NCBI GenBank assembly: GCA_023401045.1
Contig: JAEXEM010000029.1
Coordinates: 1 to 8,426 of the forward strand
Direction: 5' to 3'
Origin: Actinomycetes bacterium
Lineage (GTDB): Bacteria > Actinomycetota > Actinomycetes > Actinomycetales > Cellulomonadaceae
DNA length: 8,426 bases
Of this stretch, positions 7,186 through 8,426 are shown in pieces. Positions within the stretch are counted from its first letter, which is position 1. The number at the start of each line of letters is the position of its first letter. The notes below the pieces were generated by a model. It saw only the letters and a program-made list of their open reading frames with translations, did not search any database and had not been told where the DNA came from. A program made the position numbers and the translations under genes.

Positions 7186-7829
7186 CGCGCACCGTCCTTG
7201 ACCGGGGCGGCACCGGCGAGACCGCGGCCCCGCGCGTAGTCCGAGAGCAGCTCGCGCAGCTGGGAGCGGCCGCGGTGCAGGCGTGACATCACGGTGCCGA
7301 TCGGCGTGCCCATGATCTCGGCGATCTCCTTGTACGCGAAGCCCTCGACGTCCGCGAGGTAGACCGCGATGCGGAAGTCCTCGGGGATCTGTGCGAGGGC
7401 GTCCTTGACGTCGGAGTCCGGCAGGTGGTCGAGCGCCTCGGCCTCCGCCGAGCGCAGCCCGCGGGAGGTGTGCGACTCGGCACGTGCCAGCTGCCAGTCC
7501 TCGATCTCCTCCGACCGCGACTGCTGCGGCTCGCGCTGCTTCTTGCGGTAGGAGTTGATGTACGTGTTCGTGAGGATCCGGTAGAGCCAGGCCTTGAGGT
7601 TCGTCCCCGGCCGGTACTGGTGGAAGGCGGCGAACGCCTTCGTGAAGGTCTCCTGGACCAGGTCCTCGGCGTCGGCGGGGTTGCGCGTCATGCGCAGGGC
7701 CGCGCCGTAGAGCTGGTCCAGGTGGACCAGCGCCTCGGCCTCGAACCGGTCGCTGCGGGTCGCGTCGTCCTCGCCCGACGGCGCACGCGACGTGCTCGTG
7801 CCGTCGACGTCCTCGGGGTGCTCGCTCAT
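7182..7829 (-). CDS. sigR: ECF RNA polymerase sigma factor SigR (thiol-oxidative stress)
   Basis: A 215-residue group IV sigma factor of the SigR/SigH family, which redirects RNA polymerase to thioredoxin, mycothiol and protein-quality genes after thiol oxidation. Sigma region 2 spans about 29-100, with [17 protein letters not shown] (50-66) for core binding and -10 melting, and [20 protein letters not shown] (78-97) for -10 recognition. A linker of about 35 residues follows. Region 4 covers about 135-195, with the helix-turn-helix [25 protein letters not shown] (164-188) that reads the -35 box. The ATG at 7829 gives the normal family N-terminus. No Shine-Dalgarno site precedes it, but a TAGGCT -10-like element lies so close that the mRNA would be almost leaderless. 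The frame stays open upstream to ATGs at 7997 and 8030, allowing a longer isoform. It is followed by rsrA with a 4-base overlap. Confidence 0.95.
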   Translation of the reverse strand: MSEHPEDVDGTSTSRAPSGEDDATRSDRFEAEALVHLDQLYGAALRMTRNPADAEDLVQETFTKAFAAFHQYRPGTNLKAWLYRILTNTYINSYRKKQREPQQSRSEEIEDWQLARAESHTSRGLRSAEAEALDHLPDSDVKDALAQIPEDFRIAVYLADVEGFAYKEIAEIMGTPIGTVMSRLHRGRSQLRELLSDYARGRGLAGAAPVKDGAR

Positions 7830-7837
7830 CGGGGTCG

Positions 7838-7843
7838 AGCCTA
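7838..7843 (-). promoter_or_regulatory. sigR: -10-like element of a proximal sigR promoter
   Basis: On the minus strand TAGGCT fits the actinobacterial TANNNT -10 pattern. Its 3' end is 8 bases from the sigR ATG at 7829, so a transcript would start within about two bases of the ATG. No clear -35 box is seen. A housekeeping promoter here would make the short, stable SigR. Confidence 0.45.
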
Positions 7844-7851
7844 GTGCCCGG

Positions 7852-7871
7852 ACCTGAGGACCACCTGAGGA
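7852..7871. repeat. Tandem 9-base direct repeat at the proximal sigR promoter
   Basis: ACCTGAGGA occurs at 7852-7860 and 7863-7871, an 11-base period close to one helical turn. It covers roughly the -20 to -40 region of the proposed proximal promoter. A DNA-binding protein could contact both copies on one face of the helix. It matches no operator known to me. Confidence 0.35.
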
Positions 7872-8006
7872 CGGGTCGGCGGCGACGGCGGGACGGAGCA
7901 CCGCGGCGGACGCGAGGAGGGGCGACGTGCCGCGGACGGCGCGCCCCGGCAGGGCGGCGGCCTCCGGACGCACGGGGGTGGCGACGGCACAGCTCATGAC
8001 CGACGC

Positions 8007-8034
8007 AACACCGCGCGGGCGCCCGGGCATTCCC
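8007..8034 (-). promoter_or_regulatory. sigR: SigR-type autoregulatory promoter of sigR-rsrA
   Basis: On the minus strand GGGAAT (8034-8029) is followed after 19 bases by GTT (8009-8007). The published SigR/SigH pattern is GGGAAT or GGGAAC, a spacer near 16-19, then GTT. Transcription should begin near 8000, upstream of the whole sigR frame. SigR-dependent transcription of its own operon is established in Streptomyces and mycobacteria. Confidence 0.72.
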
Positions 8035-8068
8035 GGCGGGTACGCGCGCCAGGTCCGACCTGCGGCGC

Positions 8069-8074
8069 TAGCGT
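8069..8074 (+). promoter_or_regulatory. -10-like element for the DoxX-family gene
   Basis: TAGCGT fits TANNNT, giving a start near 8081 and a leader of about 33 bases. No good -35 box is visible. A short inverted repeat, AGGTC-C-GACCT (8051-8061), lies just upstream and a small hairpin, ACCGCC-GCC-GGCGGT (8081-8095), would form the start of the leader. Confidence 0.35.
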
Positions 8075-8113
8075 GGGAGCACCGCCGCCGGCGGTCGACC
8101 CCCAGGAGGACCA

Positions 8114-8426
8114 GTGCTGCTGCGCCGCATCGCCCGCCCCCTGTTCGCCACGTGGTTCGTCAGCGAGGGCCTCGACGCCCTCCGGCACCCGTCCGCGCAC
8201 GCGGGCGTCGTGCGCGACGGCCTCGCGACGCTGCGCTCCCGCGTGCCCGCGTCGGCGCGCACGTCCTTGCCCGGCGGCGTGGGCAGGGCGCTCGACGGCG
8301 ACGTCGGCGACAAGCAGCTCTCGCTCCTCGTCCAGGCGCACGGCGCGGCCATGGTGACCGCCGGGGCCATGCTCGCCGTCGGCCGGGCGCCGCGGACCGC
8401 GGCGCTCGCGCTCGCAGCCCTCACGG
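8114..8426 (+). CDS. DoxX family membrane protein, 3' end outside window
   Basis: The first 104 residues of a protein that begins [26 protein letters not shown] in the manner of actinobacterial DoxX-family proteins, with an N-terminal amphipathic or membrane segment and the G-DALRHP turn. A second hydrophobic stretch (about 79 onward, [28 protein letters not shown]) looks like the second of the usual four membrane helices. AGGAGG at 8104-8109 lies 4 bases before the GTG, a little short but strong. DoxX proteins are quinol-oxidase-like membrane proteins of poorly known activity; in Mycobacterium tuberculosis DoxX forms a membrane complex with SodA and SseA linked to oxidative and thiol stress. 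The gene is divergent from sigR, so control by SigR or shared stress signals is possible, but no SigR promoter is seen on this strand. Confidence 0.82.
   Translation, partial: MLLRRIARPLFATWFVSEGLDALRHPSAHAGVVRDGLATLRSRVPASARTSLPGGVGRALDGDVGDKQLSLLVQAHGAAMVTAGAMLAVGRAPRTAALALAALT

Larger units (their letters stand above)
7830..7997 (-). other. sigR: Possible N-terminal extension of a long SigR isoform (SigR'-like)
   Basis: An in-frame open extension of 56 codons precedes the normal sigR ATG, starting at an ATG at 7997. The peptide ([18 protein letters not shown] and on) is rich in Ala and Pro, has no recognised domain and resembles no sigma region. In Streptomyces coelicolor a SigR-dependent promoter yields SigR' with a 55-residue extension, which is rapidly degraded by Clp protease. 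Here the ATG at 7997 sits only a few bases behind the predicted start of transcription from the SigR-type promoter. High GC also keeps random frames open, so coding remains an inference. Confidence 0.45.

Noticed and set aside
7830..8030. ATG at 8030 as the start of sigR
   Set aside because: It lies inside the GGGAAT box of the proposed SigR promoter, so the transcript from that promoter would not contain it.
1..8426. CRISPR arrays, tRNA, rRNA, insertion sequences, attachment sites, riboswitches
   Set aside because: I saw no regular repeat-spacer pattern, no tRNA cloverleaf, no transposase and no terminal inverted repeats on either strand.

Overview
This window comes from a very GC-rich actinobacterium. 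Third codon positions are almost all G or C, GTG starts are frequent, and several gene classes are actinobacterial hallmarks: a fused E2-E1 2-oxoglutarate decarboxylase/dehydrogenase (Kgd/OdhA type), a SigR/RsrA thiol-stress switch and the 24-residue ribosomal protein bL37. My best guess is the order Micrococcales, near Cellulomonas, but that rests on general resemblance only. It reads as ordinary chromosome. I see no transposase, integrase, phage gene, tRNA, rRNA or CRISPR array.

Layout from left to right. (1) 1-3471, plus: the 3' nine-tenths of kgd, cut by the window edge, closed by an 18-bp hairpin at 3480-3518. (2) 3554-4522, minus: a GlxA/FtrA-type regulator with a DJ-1/PfpI-like domain and an AraC helix-turn-helix. 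A short intergenic region with three copies of a TGGCAG-type half-site separates it from a divergent 52-residue single-pass membrane protein (4616-4774, plus). (3) 4877-5467, plus: an SGNH/GDSL-hydrolase-fold protein whose nucleophile serine position is Glu. A hairpin at 5475-5500 lies between it and the next, convergent gene. (4) 5513-6601, minus: a stand-alone PilT-type twitching ATPase, probably read from a leaderless GTG-initiated mRNA. (5) 6733-6807, plus: bL37, convergent with the next operon across a 14-bp hairpin. (6) 6880-7829, minus: the sigR-rsrA operon, with the two genes joined by an ATGA stop/start overlap. (7) 8114 to the end, plus: the start of a DoxX-family membrane protein, divergent from sigR.

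The most informative region is 7182-8034. Upstream of sigR there is a good match to a SigR-type promoter (GGGAAT, 19 bases, GTT). The reading frame stays open from an ATG just behind that promoter and would add 56 residues to SigR. A second -10-like element sits immediately before the normal start. This layout closely parallels the Streptomyces coelicolor sigR locus, where a stress-induced, self-dependent promoter makes an unstable long isoform (SigR') with a 55-residue extension. It suggests the same positive and negative feedback design here. DoxX next door fits a redox theme, since in mycobacteria DoxX has been linked to oxidative and thiol stress defence, but a functional link here is only inferred.

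The kgd, regulator, SGNH-fold and pilT genes show no clear link to each other. I found no convincing undescribed multi-gene system. The strongest leads are the dual-isoform sigR control region, the SGNH-fold protein lacking its serine, and the operator-like repeats around the GlxA-type regulator.
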